Part shown: one piece after another, positions 24,165-32,899 of the stretch | How positions within the stretch are numbered: position 1 is the stretch's first letter | How the letters are laid out: every line of letters starts with the position of its first letter | NCBI GenBank assembly: GCA_026418295.1 | Contig: JAOABP010000007.1 | Span: 39,163-103,162 of the forward strand | DNA: 64,000 nucleotides | Source of the DNA: Caldifarciminota bacterium | GTDB taxonomy: Bacteria; Hydrothermota; Tepidihabitantia; Tepidihabitantales; Tepidihabitantaceae | Direction: 5' to 3' | Translations under genes and position numbers: made by a program | Notes under the pieces: generated by a model | Told to the model about the DNA's origin: nothing | What the model saw: the letters and a program-made list of their open reading frames with translations, nothing else | Databases searched by the model: none

Positions 24165-24613
24165 GCAGTTCACTCCAGCTTCTCCGTGAGCGTTTTCCTC
24201 AGATTGAGGTGATGGAAAAGAATCCGCGCCGGCTATACATCCGGATTCCGCGCGAGCAGCTGACGGCAACGGCACGGTTTCTCCATGAGGAACGGGGAAT
24301 GCGGCTGTCCATCTGCACCGGTATCGATACCCGGGAGGGGTTTGAGGTTCTTTACCATTTTTCCGAGGATTCCACCGGAATAATTTATACACTCAAGGTT
24401 CTGGTTCCCAAGGATGATCCGAAGGTGGAGTCGCTAGGCAGCTGGTTTCCGGCAGCACAGTGGATTGAGCGGGAGATGCATGAGCTGCTGGGCATTGATT
24501 TCGTCGGCCATCCGAATCTGATTCCCCTGCTGACTTCAGATACCGACTGGGAACCGGATCGTCGCCCCCTGCGCCGGGATTATGAACGGAGGAACGAAGC
24601 CCATGAGCGATGA
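24161..24613 (+). CDS. NuoC/MbhK-like 30-kDa subunit
   Basis: A 150-aa protein of the complex I 30-kDa family, with the WFPAAQWIEREMHELLGIDFVGHP segment (part of the family signature) and the C-terminal RPLRRDYE. It is a structural partner of the large subunit. It overlaps the small-subunit gene by 4 nt and the large-subunit gene by 11 nt. Confidence 0.9.
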   Translation: MSSSLQLLRERFPQIEVMEKNPRRLYIRIPREQLTATARFLHEERGMRLSICTGIDTREGFEVLYHFSEDSTGIIYTLKVLVPKDDPKVESLGSWFPAAQWIEREMHELLGIDFVGHPNLIPLLTSDTDWEPDRRPLRRDYERRNEAHER

Positions 24614-25793
24614 GACAAAGGTTAGACGGATAGTTCCGATCGGTCCGTATCACCCGCTGCAGGAGGAGCCGGAATTCTTTAAGCTGGTTGTGGAGGGGGA
24701 AACGGTTGTTGATCTGGAGATCAATCTGGGTTATAACCATCGCGGGCATGAATTTATTTCTCCAGAGTTGACCTACGATCAGGTGCCGTTTCTGGTGGAG
24801 CGTATCTGTGGTATCTGTTCCAATTCCCATCCGCTGGCGGCGGTGCTGGCAATTGAGGATTGTGCCGGTATCAAGCCACCGCCGCGGGCAAACTTTATCC
24901 GTACCATCATTCATGAGCTGGAGCGGATACACTCTCATCTGCTGTGGGTGGGGCTGGCAGGTCATTTTATCGGTTACAATACGGTGTGGATGTGGGCGTG
25001 GCGATATCGTGAGCATATCCTGCAGGTGTTTGAGATGATTACCGGGAACCGTAATCATTATGCGGCAAACAAACCGGGTGGAGTGCGCTGGGATATCAAA
25101 CCCGAACATGTGCCGGAAATCAGGGCAGCGCTGGATCTGGTGGAAAAGAAGACGATGATGCTGACCAAGGCGGTGCTGGATGATCCAGTGATCCGGGCGC
25201 GGCTGGAAGGAGTTGGGATTTTAACGAAGGAGCAGGCGATCGCCTGGTCGGTAGTTGGTCCAACCGCAAGGGCATCTGGCGTGGATATTGATGTCCGGCG
25301 CGACGACCCCCACTGTGCCTACGATCAGGTTCCCTGGAATGTAATCGTACTGTCAGAGGGGGATGTTTTTGCCAAAGCCAAGGTCCGGCTGCTGGAGATT
25401 TTTGAATCGATTAAAATCATCCGTGGCTGTCTGGATAAACTGCCGGATGGTCCAATTGATATGCGGATTGATGAGATTCCTTCAGGCGAAGGAATTGGCA
25501 GGACCGAGGCACCGCGAGGAGAGGTTTTTCACTATATCCGTTCTGATGGCACGAACCGGCCGATCCGGCACAAAATCCGCGCTCCCAGCTATATGAACAT
25601 CGCTTCCAATGTGGTGGCGGTCCGGGGCGGTTCGATTGCCGATGCGGCACTGACGCTGGCTGCAGTTGATCCCTGCTACTGCTGTACTGAGCGGATGGCG
25701 GCCTTTGAGGACGGCATGCTGAAATATACGGGTAAGGATTTGCTGCGACTGTCGTGGGAGAAAACGGAAAAAATCCGGGAGCGGTTGAAATGA
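24603..25793 (+). CDS. Group-4 [NiFe] hydrogenase large subunit (NuoD/MbhL-like)
   Basis: This 396-aa catalytic subunit retains both nickel-binding motifs: RICGICSNSH (Cys69, Cys72) and DPCYCC (Cys358, Cys361). It should therefore bind a NiFe centre, unlike NuoD of complex I. About 35 residues follow the last Cys, similar to MBH-type enzymes. It reduces protons to H2 (or the reverse) at the membrane. The ATG at 24603 is preferred because GGAGG lies 10 nt before it; an ATG 21 nt upstream is possible. Cofactor maturation genes (hypA-F) are not in the window. Confidence 0.92.
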   Translation: MSDETKVRRIVPIGPYHPLQEEPEFFKLVVEGETVVDLEINLGYNHRGHEFISPELTYDQVPFLVERICGICSNSHPLAAVLAIEDCAGIKPPPRANFIRTIIHELERIHSHLLWVGLAGHFIGYNTVWMWAWRYREHILQVFEMITGNRNHYAANKPGGVRWDIKPEHVPEIRAALDLVEKKTMMLTKAVLDDPVIRARLEGVGILTKEQAIAWSVVGPTARASGVDIDVRRDDPHCAYDQVPWNVIVLSEGDVFAKAKVRLLEIFESIKIIRGCLDKLPDGPIDMRIDEIPSGEGIGRTEAPRGEVFHYIRSDGTNRPIRHKIRAPSYMNIASNVVAVRGGSIADAALTLAAVDPCYCCTERMAAFEDGMLKYTGKDLLRLSWEKTEKIRERLK

Positions 25794-27001
25794 GTTTCAG
25801 TAACTGGTTGAATTTTGGTAGCGGGAATTTGGAATTGTTTCTTGTCGCAGTCTTTAGCTTCATCGGCTTGATGGCACTGCTGTATTCAATTTCCCGGGTC
25901 AAAGGTTCTGCCCGGCAGCTGACAGAATACTATATCTTCCTCTTATTGCTTATCGGCGCTGGCGTAGCACTAGTTTTTGCCCGGGAACTGCTGTTAATAT
26001 TTGTGCTCTGGGAGCTGGCGACCATTTCTCTCTGGCGACTAGTATCCTATTTTCGGGATCAGGAGGCGGTTGATGCCGGTCTCTGGGCACTGTATATCAA
26101 CTTCGCCGCAGCTGCGGTAATGCTAGTGGGGCTGGTGATGATTCAGCTCGGACTAGGCAGCTGGAGTCTGAATGAGCTGCGGGGACAGGAACTGCCGCTG
26201 TTTCCAGCACTTTTGGTTTTAACCGGCATCGTCGCCAAATCGGCAGCACTGCCACTTTATATTTGGCTGCCCCGTGCCTACCGTTCTGCTCCAGCGTCTG
26301 TTTGTGCGCTGCTTTCCGGACTGGCTGAAAACCTGGGTCTGGTGCTGTTTCTCAAGCTGTTTGTACAGACAGTCAAAGTCCCCGAACAGTTTTATCTGAT
26401 CAGTGCGGTGCTGGCGGTCGGTTCAGCGTTAATCGCAGGGGGGGTAGCATTAACAACTCGGACCATTCGTGATACACTTGCTTATTCCACGGTTAGTCAG
26501 TTAGGGTTTATTCTGCTAGCGCTTTCGGTCCGTGGTTATTATGGCATCGCCAGCGGTCTGCTTTACATCTTAGCGCATGCGGTGGCAAAATCAGGCTTGT
26601 TCTTTGCTGCGGGTACGGTCGAAGATGCGTCGGGAACTGGTGAGTTGGAGCAGTTGGGTGGCTGGGCTCGGGTTTCACCGGCATTGGCCGGCGCTACTGG
26701 TATTTTGACGCTTTCAATTATGGGATTACCTCCTACACTGGGTTTTTTCGCCAAGCTGGGTGTGGTATTGGCAGCGGTCAGGAGTAATCTGCTTTACGGG
26801 ATTGGGGCGCTAGTGGCTGCCCTGTTTACTATGCTGTATCTGAGTCGGTTTTATGCCCGGATTTTCCTCGGGGGGGGTAGTTCAAGACCGGTTAAAATTT
26901 CACCTATGGCTGTCGGGCTGGTGATTGTTATGGCAGTTGTAAGTATCGCTGCGGGGATTTTCTGGTTTGTGCCGGTGAAGTTTTTTGAGGGAGGGTGGTG
27001 A
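25790..27001 (+). CDS. Antiporter-like ion-channel subunit (MrpD/NuoN-like), copy 1
   Basis: This 403-aa membrane protein has about 12-13 helices and the proton-conducting transporter signature: a conserved Lys in GIVAKSAALPLYIWLP, a His-bearing ILAHAVAKSGLFFAAG, and GLPPTLGFFAKL. It is the first of three such subunits in the operon. The start is the ATGA overlap with the large-subunit gene; the in-frame ATG at 25754 lies inside that gene. Confidence 0.88.
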   Translation: MSFSNWLNFGSGNLELFLVAVFSFIGLMALLYSISRVKGSARQLTEYYIFLLLLIGAGVALVFARELLLIFVLWELATISLWRLVSYFRDQEAVDAGLWALYINFAAAAVMLVGLVMIQLGLGSWSLNELRGQELPLFPALLVLTGIVAKSAALPLYIWLPRAYRSAPASVCALLSGLAENLGLVLFLKLFVQTVKVPEQFYLISAVLAVGSALIAGGVALTTRTIRDTLAYSTVSQLGFILLALSVRGYYGIASGLLYILAHAVAKSGLFFAAGTVEDASGTGELEQLGGWARVSPALAGATGILTLSIMGLPPTLGFFAKLGVVLAAVRSNLLYGIGALVAALFTMLYLSRFYARIFLGGGSSRPVKISPMAVGLVIVMAVVSIAAGIFWFVPVKFFEGGW

Positions 27002-28929
27002 TGCTGGCACATCCATTTATTCTCATGGTTTTAGTCCCCGCTGTTGCCGGACTGCTGGGTTATCTGATTGGCAGATTGCGCAATGAGTTCAGTTTTATCG
27101 GCACGGTAGCTTCGCTCTATTATGCGATCCGGCTGTTTCTGTTATCCCGGAGCGGTGAGCCGATTGAACTGACGATTCTGGCGATCGGTAACATCACAGC
27201 CGGCCTCCGGCTGGATCAGCTGAGCGGGTTCATTCTTCTTTTCATCAGTATATTTACCACACTGATTCTTTTCTACTCATTCCGGTATATGCGCGGTCGG
27301 GAGAGCACGCGTGGGTTTTATCTCTATTCACTGCTGATTCTGGGTTTTGCCAACGGGGTGGTGCTGGCGGCCGATCTGGTGACGCTGTTTTTCTTCTGGG
27401 GTGGTCTGCTGCTTCTGCTTTATGCAATTCTGCTGATTGGCCGGGGCGAAACCTTCCGGACCGCACGCAAGGCACTGCTGCTCGTCGGACTTTCTGATTT
27501 TGCCATGCTTCTCGGGATTGTAATTCTGATTGTGCGGACATTTGTCCCTGGCGGCTGGATTGATCTGGCGCCCAGAGTGCCATTGCCGCTTTATGACCCG
27601 GCAATGATTGCGGGCTTTGTGCTGATTGCTGCTGGTGCGCTGGCGAAGGCGGGCGCGATGCCGCTTCATACCTGGATTCCGACTGCTGCCGAAACTGCAC
27701 CGGTTCCGGTGCTGGCGCTCATTCCCGCTGCGCTGGATAAACTGCTGGGAATTTATCTTTTGATCCGGCTTACCGTTTACATGTTTGACATCGCCAGCAA
27801 TATGGTGCTCCGCAATGTCCTGATGGCAATCGGTGCGGGCACGATTTTGTTTGCGGTAATGATGGCGCTGGTTCAGAAGCGGATGATGAAACTGCTTGCC
27901 TTCCACGCAGTTTCTCAGGTGGGTTATATGGTGCTGGGTATTGGTACCGGTATCCCCGTTGGCATTGCCGGCGGGCTTTTCCACATGCTCAATAACGCCG
28001 TTTACAAGACCGGGCTGTTTCTTGCCGGCGGGTCGGTTGAACACTGGGCTAAAACCGATGAACTGGAAAAATTAGGTGGTCTGGCAAGGCAGATGCCGCT
28101 GAGCTTTGTTTCGTTTCTGGTATGTGCGCTGGCAATTGCAGGTGTGCCGCCGCTCAACGGGTTCTTCTCGAAATGGATGGTTTATCAGGGTGTTCTGGCT
28201 GTGGGAACCGAGGGCAACCGGTTGTTTCCGGTGTTTCTGGTGGCAGCGATGTTTGGCAGTGTGCTGACCTTGGCATCCTTTCTGAAACTGCTGCATGCCC
28301 TGTTTCTTGGTCAGCGGCCCGCACAGCTTGAACGAGTGCGGGAGGTGCCGCTGACGATGTGGTTACCGCCATTTTCACTTGCCCTCGCCTGTGTGGTGTT
28401 CGGAGTATTTGCCTATCAGCTGTCCTTGCGCGGTCTGATCATTCCCGGGCTCAAGTTTCATGAGTTGAGTTTGAGCGGGGTGTGGAGTCCAATTCCAGCC
28501 AGTCTGCTCCTGCTGGCAGCTCTCGGTGTGGGCGCAGTGCTCTATTTGCTCAGCGTGGCTGTCAAACCGCAGGCGGGCAGGACGTTTGTCGGCGGGGAAC
28601 AGATTGGTTATTCTGAGGAAAGCCGGGTTCCGGGAACGGCATTTTACTCTTCGGTGAAGCATATGCCGATTATCGGCGAGCTTCTGATTTTCGGTGAACG
28701 CGGCGCATTTGATCTCTATAACTGGCTTGTTGGCATCTTCCGGGTGATCGGTTATGTCTTCCGGGAGGGAGTGGACCGGGCACTTAAGGCGCTCGTTGAG
28801 TTTATCGGCAGACTGATCTATTACTTTGGTCTTGGTCTTTCCCGGATTCATACCGGTAATCTGCCTCTCTATCTCTCATGGGTATTTCTGGGAGCGGTGA
28901 TATTTTATCTGCTGCTATTTTTGAGGTAA
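27001..28929 (+). CDS. Antiporter-like ion-channel subunit (NuoL/MrpA-like), copy 2
   Basis: This 642-aa protein has about 15-16 membrane helices and the family core: ALAKAGAMPLHTWIP, FHMLNNAVYKTGLFLAGG and GVPPLNGFFSKW. A C-terminal extension with an amphipathic stretch and one last helix resembles NuoL. It would form an ion channel in the pumping arm. The ATG at 27001 overlaps the upstream stop by one base (TGATG) behind GAGGGAGG; two GTG codons just before it are alternative starts. Confidence 0.88.
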   Translation: MLAHPFILMVLVPAVAGLLGYLIGRLRNEFSFIGTVASLYYAIRLFLLSRSGEPIELTILAIGNITAGLRLDQLSGFILLFISIFTTLILFYSFRYMRGRESTRGFYLYSLLILGFANGVVLAADLVTLFFFWGGLLLLLYAILLIGRGETFRTARKALLLVGLSDFAMLLGIVILIVRTFVPGGWIDLAPRVPLPLYDPAMIAGFVLIAAGALAKAGAMPLHTWIPTAAETAPVPVLALIPAALDKLLGIYLLIRLTVYMFDIASNMVLRNVLMAIGAGTILFAVMMALVQKRMMKLLAFHAVSQVGYMVLGIGTGIPVGIAGGLFHMLNNAVYKTGLFLAGGSVEHWAKTDELEKLGGLARQMPLSFVSFLVCALAIAGVPPLNGFFSKWMVYQGVLAVGTEGNRLFPVFLVAAMFGSVLTLASFLKLLHALFLGQRPAQLERVREVPLTMWLPPFSLALACVVFGVFAYQLSLRGLIIPGLKFHELSLSGVWSPIPASLLLLAALGVGAVLYLLSVAVKPQAGRTFVGGEQIGYSEESRVPGTAFYSSVKHMPIIGELLIFGERGAFDLYNWLVGIFRVIGYVFREGVDRALKALVEFIGRLIYYFGLGLSRIHTGNLPLYLSWVFLGAVIFYLLLFLR

Positions 28930-28932
28930 GTT

Positions 28933-29478
28933 ATGCTTGAACTTTATCTGCTACTTGCTGTGATGCTGGCTGCAGCGCTGGTAGCCAGTGAGACGAGGAA
29001 TCTTTTGGCGGCGGCAGTGGCACTCGGGCTGGTGGGTTTCAGCGTGGCGATAATGTTCATTCTGGCTCAGGCCCCAGATCTGGCAATTGTGCAGATAGTG
29101 GTTGAGACCCTGACGGTGGTGTTCTTTACCGCGGTAATTCTGCGCACGACCGATGTTGATACTACTGTTACTCAGGGGCTGAAAATGGAGACAGCGATGT
29201 TTGTTGCCGCGTTTCTGGCTTTCGGCGGGCTGTTTCTGGCACTGATCATTGGTGTGCTCCAGGAGATCCCGCGGTTCGGGGAACCGGTGATGCGGATCGC
29301 CCAGGAGTATGTTCAGCTGGGCTTGGAGCGGACCGGTGCGGCCAATATTGTATCAGCTATCATTCTGGATTTCCGGGGCTACGATACTCTTGGCGAGGCA
29401 ACGGTTCTGTTTACCGCGGTCGTCGGAGTGCTGACGGTGATGCGGCTGGCAAGCCGGAAAAAGCCCGGGGAGTTCTGA
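28933..29478 (+). CDS. MbhD/MbhE-like (DUF4040) membrane subunit
   Basis: A 181-aa protein with five to six predicted helices. The N-terminal half matches DUF4040, the part of MrpA known as MbhD (AQAPDLAIVQIVVETLTVVFF). The second half matches MbhE/MrpB N-terminal-like sequence (LDFRGYDTLGEATVLFTAV). In Mrp antiporters these lie at the MrpA C terminus; a separate gene is the arrangement seen in MBH-type hydrogenases. It has a good GAGG SD. Confidence 0.87.
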   Translation: MLELYLLLAVMLAAALVASETRNLLAAAVALGLVGFSVAIMFILAQAPDLAIVQIVVETLTVVFFTAVILRTTDVDTTVTQGLKMETAMFVAAFLAFGGLFLALIIGVLQEIPRFGEPVMRIAQEYVQLGLERTGAANIVSAIILDFRGYDTLGEATVLFTAVVGVLTVMRLASRKKPGEF

Positions 29479-29479
29479 T

Positions 29480-29920
29480 ATGCGCGGGATGTCGCTGATT
29501 GTTCAGGTGATGACCGGTTTACTTGCCGGAATACTTCTGCTTTATGGCGGTTATATTATTCTCCACGGCCATCTGACACCGGGTGGCGGTTTTGCCGGCG
29601 GCGTGCTGGTTGCGGCAGCACTAATTCTCGTTTCACTCGCATTTGGTGCGGTTGAACAGGTAGAGCGGCGGGAGTATATTCTGTCATCGATTTTTGAAAG
29701 TTCGGGTGGCTTGTTGTTTCTCGGGCTGGCGGTTGCCGGTTATTTGGCGGCTGACTATTTCTTCCGGAATGCCGGGCTGTTTTACATCGGCAGACCATTG
29801 GAGCTGGTGAGTGGTGGAATAATACCGCTGGCAAACATTGCAATCGGACTCAAGGTCGGTGCCGGGCTGTTTGCCATCTTTCTGGCGCTTGGTGCCTCAA
29901 GGTTTGTGATGAAGGAGTGA
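29480..29920 (+). CDS. mrpB: MrpB/MnhB-type antiporter subunit
   Basis: A 146-aa protein with four helices and the MnhB signature HGHLTPGGGFAGGVL. It is part of the Na+/H+ antiporter module. The ATG at 29480 is used because GGGGAG lies 7 nt upstream; another ATG nine bases later has no SD. Confidence 0.9.
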   Translation: MRGMSLIVQVMTGLLAGILLLYGGYIILHGHLTPGGGFAGGVLVAAALILVSLAFGAVEQVERREYILSSIFESSGGLLFLGLAVAGYLAADYFFRNAGLFYIGRPLELVSGGIIPLANIAIGLKVGAGLFAIFLALGASRFVMKE

Positions 29921-29922
29921 GG

Positions 29923-30276
29923 ATGATTCCCTATCTTGCCTGTGTGCTTCTGTTTCTCATTGGCCTGTATGTTGTTATTTCCAAACGTAACCTGATTAAG
30001 ATTGTTATCGGATTCTCACTTATTGAATATGCGGTCAATCTGTTCTTCGCCCTCGTAGGGTTCAAGAAGGGGGCGCTGGCACCGATTATCACTCAGCCCG
30101 AGCAGGTCCGGATGGGAGTTGCCCGGAATTTTGTTGATCCTGTGCCTCAGGCGCTGGTGCTGACCGCAATTGTGATCGGGCTTTCTACGACCGCTCTGAT
30201 GCTTTCGCTGGCGATGCGGCTTTATGAGAAATACAAGACCTTTGATATTTCAGAAATCAGACGACTGAAGGGATAA
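29923..30276 (+). CDS. mrpC: MrpC/NuoK-type antiporter subunit
   Basis: This protein of about 117 aa has three helices and the NuoK/MnhC pattern GLYVVISKRNLIKIVIGFSLIEYAVNL, and ends DPVPQALVLTAIVIGLSTTAL. The ATG at 29923 follows AAGGAG by 5 nt; a GTG six bases upstream overlaps the mrpB stop and is an alternative. Confidence 0.9.
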   Translation: MIPYLACVLLFLIGLYVVISKRNLIKIVIGFSLIEYAVNLFFALVGFKKGALAPIITQPEQVRMGVARNFVDPVPQALVLTAIVIGLSTTALMLSLAMRLYEKYKTFDISEIRRLKG

Positions 30277-30278
30277 CG

Positions 30279-31784
30279 ATGGAAGGCAGGATACTACCAC
30301 TATTTGTTGCTATTCCCCTTGCGGGAGCGTTTCTGGTGCCCCTGCTGTCCAAACTATGGACCAGGTTTGCGGATCTGATTGCCAGCATTACCAGTGCTCT
30401 GCTGCTCGGAGTTTCGGTTTATGGCTGGCTGATGGTCAATGCTGGCGGCATGCCGCTTCATTACTGGGTTGGCGGCTGGCGGATAATCGGCATCGCGATG
30501 TGGTTTGACGCCCTGACCGCTCTGATTGTACTGATTATTAATATTGTTGGCTTCTGTGCATCGGTGTATTCAATACGGTATCTGGACCGCTATACTGGAG
30601 GACGGTGGAAGTTTTTTACTCTGTTGCTGCTGCTGATTGCAGGACTGAACGGCCTGGCGATCTCCGGCGATCTGTTTAATATGTTTGTGTTCATCGAGAT
30701 TTCGGCAATTGCCAGTTATGCGCTGGTAGCGTTTGGTACTGAAGAGGAAGAGGTGGAGGCGGCGTTCAAATACATGGTTCTCGGTGAGGTGGGCGGAGCG
30801 GTTCTTCTGTTCGGAATTGCTCTGATTTATGCCCGCGCCTCAACCCTTAATCTCGCTCATCTTTCGCAAGTACTTGCCGGGTTCGGCAGAACACCATTTT
30901 ACTGGTTTGTAATTGCGACACTTCTGATCGGCTTTGCGATCAAGATGGGTATGGAGCCATTCCACGCCTGGCTGGCAGACGCCCATTTCTCCGCCCCGGC
31001 ACCGATATCAGCGATGCTCTCCGGGGTTTTTATCAAAGTCACCGGTGTTTATGCCATGAGCAGGTTGATGTTTAATGTCTTTGGTGTCTCCCGGGCAGAA
31101 ACGCCTGCATTTTTCAACCTGCTGATTGCCTTCGGAGCTGTTTCCATGGTGCTGGGCGGTCTGCTTGCCTACACTCAGAATGATTACAAGCGGCTTCTGG
31201 CGTATTCCAGTATCAGTCAGATTGGATATATCTTGGTGGCACTGGGAATTGGCAACTTCTGGGGAATAGCCGGTGCTTTGTTCCATATCCTCGCCCATGC
31301 GCTGGGCAAGGGCACGCTGTTTCTGGCATCGGGCTCAGTGGAGCGTCAGACCGGCACACGGAATCTCGAGCAACTGAAGGGACTGGAAAAGACAATGCCG
31401 GCGACCACTTGGTCACATATTCTTGCCTCATTTTCCATGGCTGGACTGCCGCCGTTTGCCGGCTTTTTCTCCAAGCTGTTTATCATCATTGGTGCGATTG
31501 CAGCGCGGATGTACTGGCTGGCGTTCCTCGCGGCGCTGTTTTCAGCGGTGACTCTTGGCTATCTGACCAAGGTGGTCAATATGGCGTTCTTTGTGAAGCA
31601 GAATAGTTCAGTGACTTCAACGCGGGAGGCACCGGGGCTGATGGTGCTGGCGATGCTGGTGCTGGTGGTACTTACTGTCGCAGTCGGCGTCGGATTCCGG
31701 GGTGTGCTGGACCACCTGGTAGGTCCGGCTGCCCGGGTACTGCTCAACGGGTTGGAATACGCCCGGCTGGTTCTGGGAGGATAA
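30279..31784 (+). CDS. mrpD: MrpD-type ion-channel subunit, copy 3
   Basis: This 501-aa protein has about 14 helices. It contains FVFIEISAIASYALVAF, the conserved Lys in IGFAIKMGMEPFHAWL, HILAHALGKGTLFLASG and GLPPFAGFFSKLF, all core features of MrpD/NuoM/NuoN. Among the three antiporter-like subunits it is closest in context to true MrpD because it lies between mrpC and mrpE. Confidence 0.9.
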   Translation: MEGRILPLFVAIPLAGAFLVPLLSKLWTRFADLIASITSALLLGVSVYGWLMVNAGGMPLHYWVGGWRIIGIAMWFDALTALIVLIINIVGFCASVYSIRYLDRYTGGRWKFFTLLLLLIAGLNGLAISGDLFNMFVFIEISAIASYALVAFGTEEEEVEAAFKYMVLGEVGGAVLLFGIALIYARASTLNLAHLSQVLAGFGRTPFYWFVIATLLIGFAIKMGMEPFHAWLADAHFSAPAPISAMLSGVFIKVTGVYAMSRLMFNVFGVSRAETPAFFNLLIAFGAVSMVLGGLLAYTQNDYKRLLAYSSISQIGYILVALGIGNFWGIAGALFHILAHALGKGTLFLASGSVERQTGTRNLEQLKGLEKTMPATTWSHILASFSMAGLPPFAGFFSKLFIIIGAIAARMYWLAFLAALFSAVTLGYLTKVVNMAFFVKQNSSVTSTREAPGLMVLAMLVLVVLTVAVGVGFRGVLDHLVGPAARVLLNGLEYARLVLGG

Positions 31785-31785
31785 G

Positions 31786-32274
31786 GTGGCACGAAGATTT
31801 GCCTATTTTATTGCCGGCTGGATCATCTGGCTGCTTCTGGGCTGGACGCTGAATTATCAGGAGGTTGTTGCCGGTGCTGCGGTCGCACTCATTGCCGCCG
31901 GAATGTTTGGTGGTTATCTGCCGCTCCAACCCCGGAAGCTGCTTAATCCGGTGCGCTGGTTCTGGCTGCTGGTTTATATACCGGTATTCGCCTGGCAGTG
32001 TCTTAAGGCAAATATTGATGTGGCACTGCGGGTGCTTTCGCCAGGGCTGAACCTGAAGCCGGGGATTGTTAAAATTAAAACGAATTTGAAAAGTGATATT
32101 GCCAAAGTTTTTCTTGCCAATTCAATTACGATGACGCCAGGCACGCTGACGGTCGAGATCAAGGATGATACGCTCTATATTCACTGGATTGAAATCCGGA
32201 GTGATGATCCGGAGGAGATGGCGAAGATGATCAAGGGTCCGTTTGAATTTTTCCTGAAGAAAATCTTTGATTGA
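31786..32274 (+). CDS. mrpE: MrpE-type antiporter subunit
   Basis: A 162-aa protein with two N-terminal helices and the MrpE pattern: LNPVRWFWLLVYIPVFAWQ, then NSITMTPGTLTVEI and YIHWI. It starts at GTG 5 nt after GGGAGG. MrpE is thought to help assemble the Mrp complex. Confidence 0.9.
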   Translation: MARRFAYFIAGWIIWLLLGWTLNYQEVVAGAAVALIAAGMFGGYLPLQPRKLLNPVRWFWLLVYIPVFAWQCLKANIDVALRVLSPGLNLKPGIVKIKTNLKSDIAKVFLANSITMTPGTLTVEIKDDTLYIHWIEIRSDDPEEMAKMIKGPFEFFLKKIFD

Positions 32275-32283
32275 GGAGGCGGA

Positions 32284-32535
32284 ATGGTGCCAGTTATCAT
32301 TTTAGTGCCGGCGGCGCTGTTCTGCCTGTACCGGGCGCTGGTCGGTCCTTCAATTGCTGACCGGGCGATTGCGGTAGATATGATGGGAGTGGTATTTTCG
32401 GCAATCACTGCACTGGTAGCTTTGCAGTATAAACTGAGCTATTTGCTGGATATCTCCATAGCTCTGGCAATCATTTCCTTCGTCGGCGCTCTGGCGCTGG
32501 CAAAGTTTCTGGAGAAAAGGAGTTTGGATGATTAG
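32284..32535 (+). CDS. mrpF: MrpF-type antiporter subunit
   Basis: An 83-aa, three-helix protein with the MnhF motif LYRALVGPSIADRAIAVDM and the LLDISIALAIISFVGALALAKF ending. It has a GAGGAGG SD and overlaps mrpG by 8 nt. Confidence 0.9.
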   Translation: MVPVIILVPAALFCLYRALVGPSIADRAIAVDMMGVVFSAITALVALQYKLSYLLDISIALAIISFVGALALAKFLEKRSLDD

Positions 32536-32899
32536 CGTGCTGGCACTGATTTTCCTCTGGCTGGGGGTAGTGTTTGTACTTTTGGGTGCGCTCGGGCTGG
32601 CACGTTTCCCCGATCTTTACAACCGGATGCAGGCGGCAACCAAGTGTGTAACGCTGGGTGTCTGCGGGATCATGATCGGCATCTTCTTGCGCTCCGGCTT
32701 CAATCCGCTTGGGATAAAAGCGTTACTGGCGGCAGTTTTCATTCTCTTTACCGTTCCGGTATCGAGCCATGCGCTCGTCCGGGGTTCGCTGATTGCCGGA
32801 GTCAGACTCTGGAAGGGTACCGTCCGGGATGATTTTACTGCGGACCGCGGTGCACCTTCAATTATTGATAATGCCGGGGCGGGTGAGGAGGAAAAATGA
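32528..32899 (+). CDS. mrpG: MrpG-type antiporter subunit
   Basis: A 123-aa, three-helix protein with the MnhG signature LGLARFPDLYNRMQAATKC and VSSHALVRG. With mrpB-F it completes an Mrp set next to the hydrogenase. It overlaps the following ferredoxin gene by 4 nt. Confidence 0.9.
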   Translation: MISVLALIFLWLGVVFVLLGALGLARFPDLYNRMQAATKCVTLGVCGIMIGIFLRSGFNPLGIKALLAAVFILFTVPVSSHALVRGSLIAGVRLWKGTVRDDFTADRGAPSIIDNAGAGEEEK

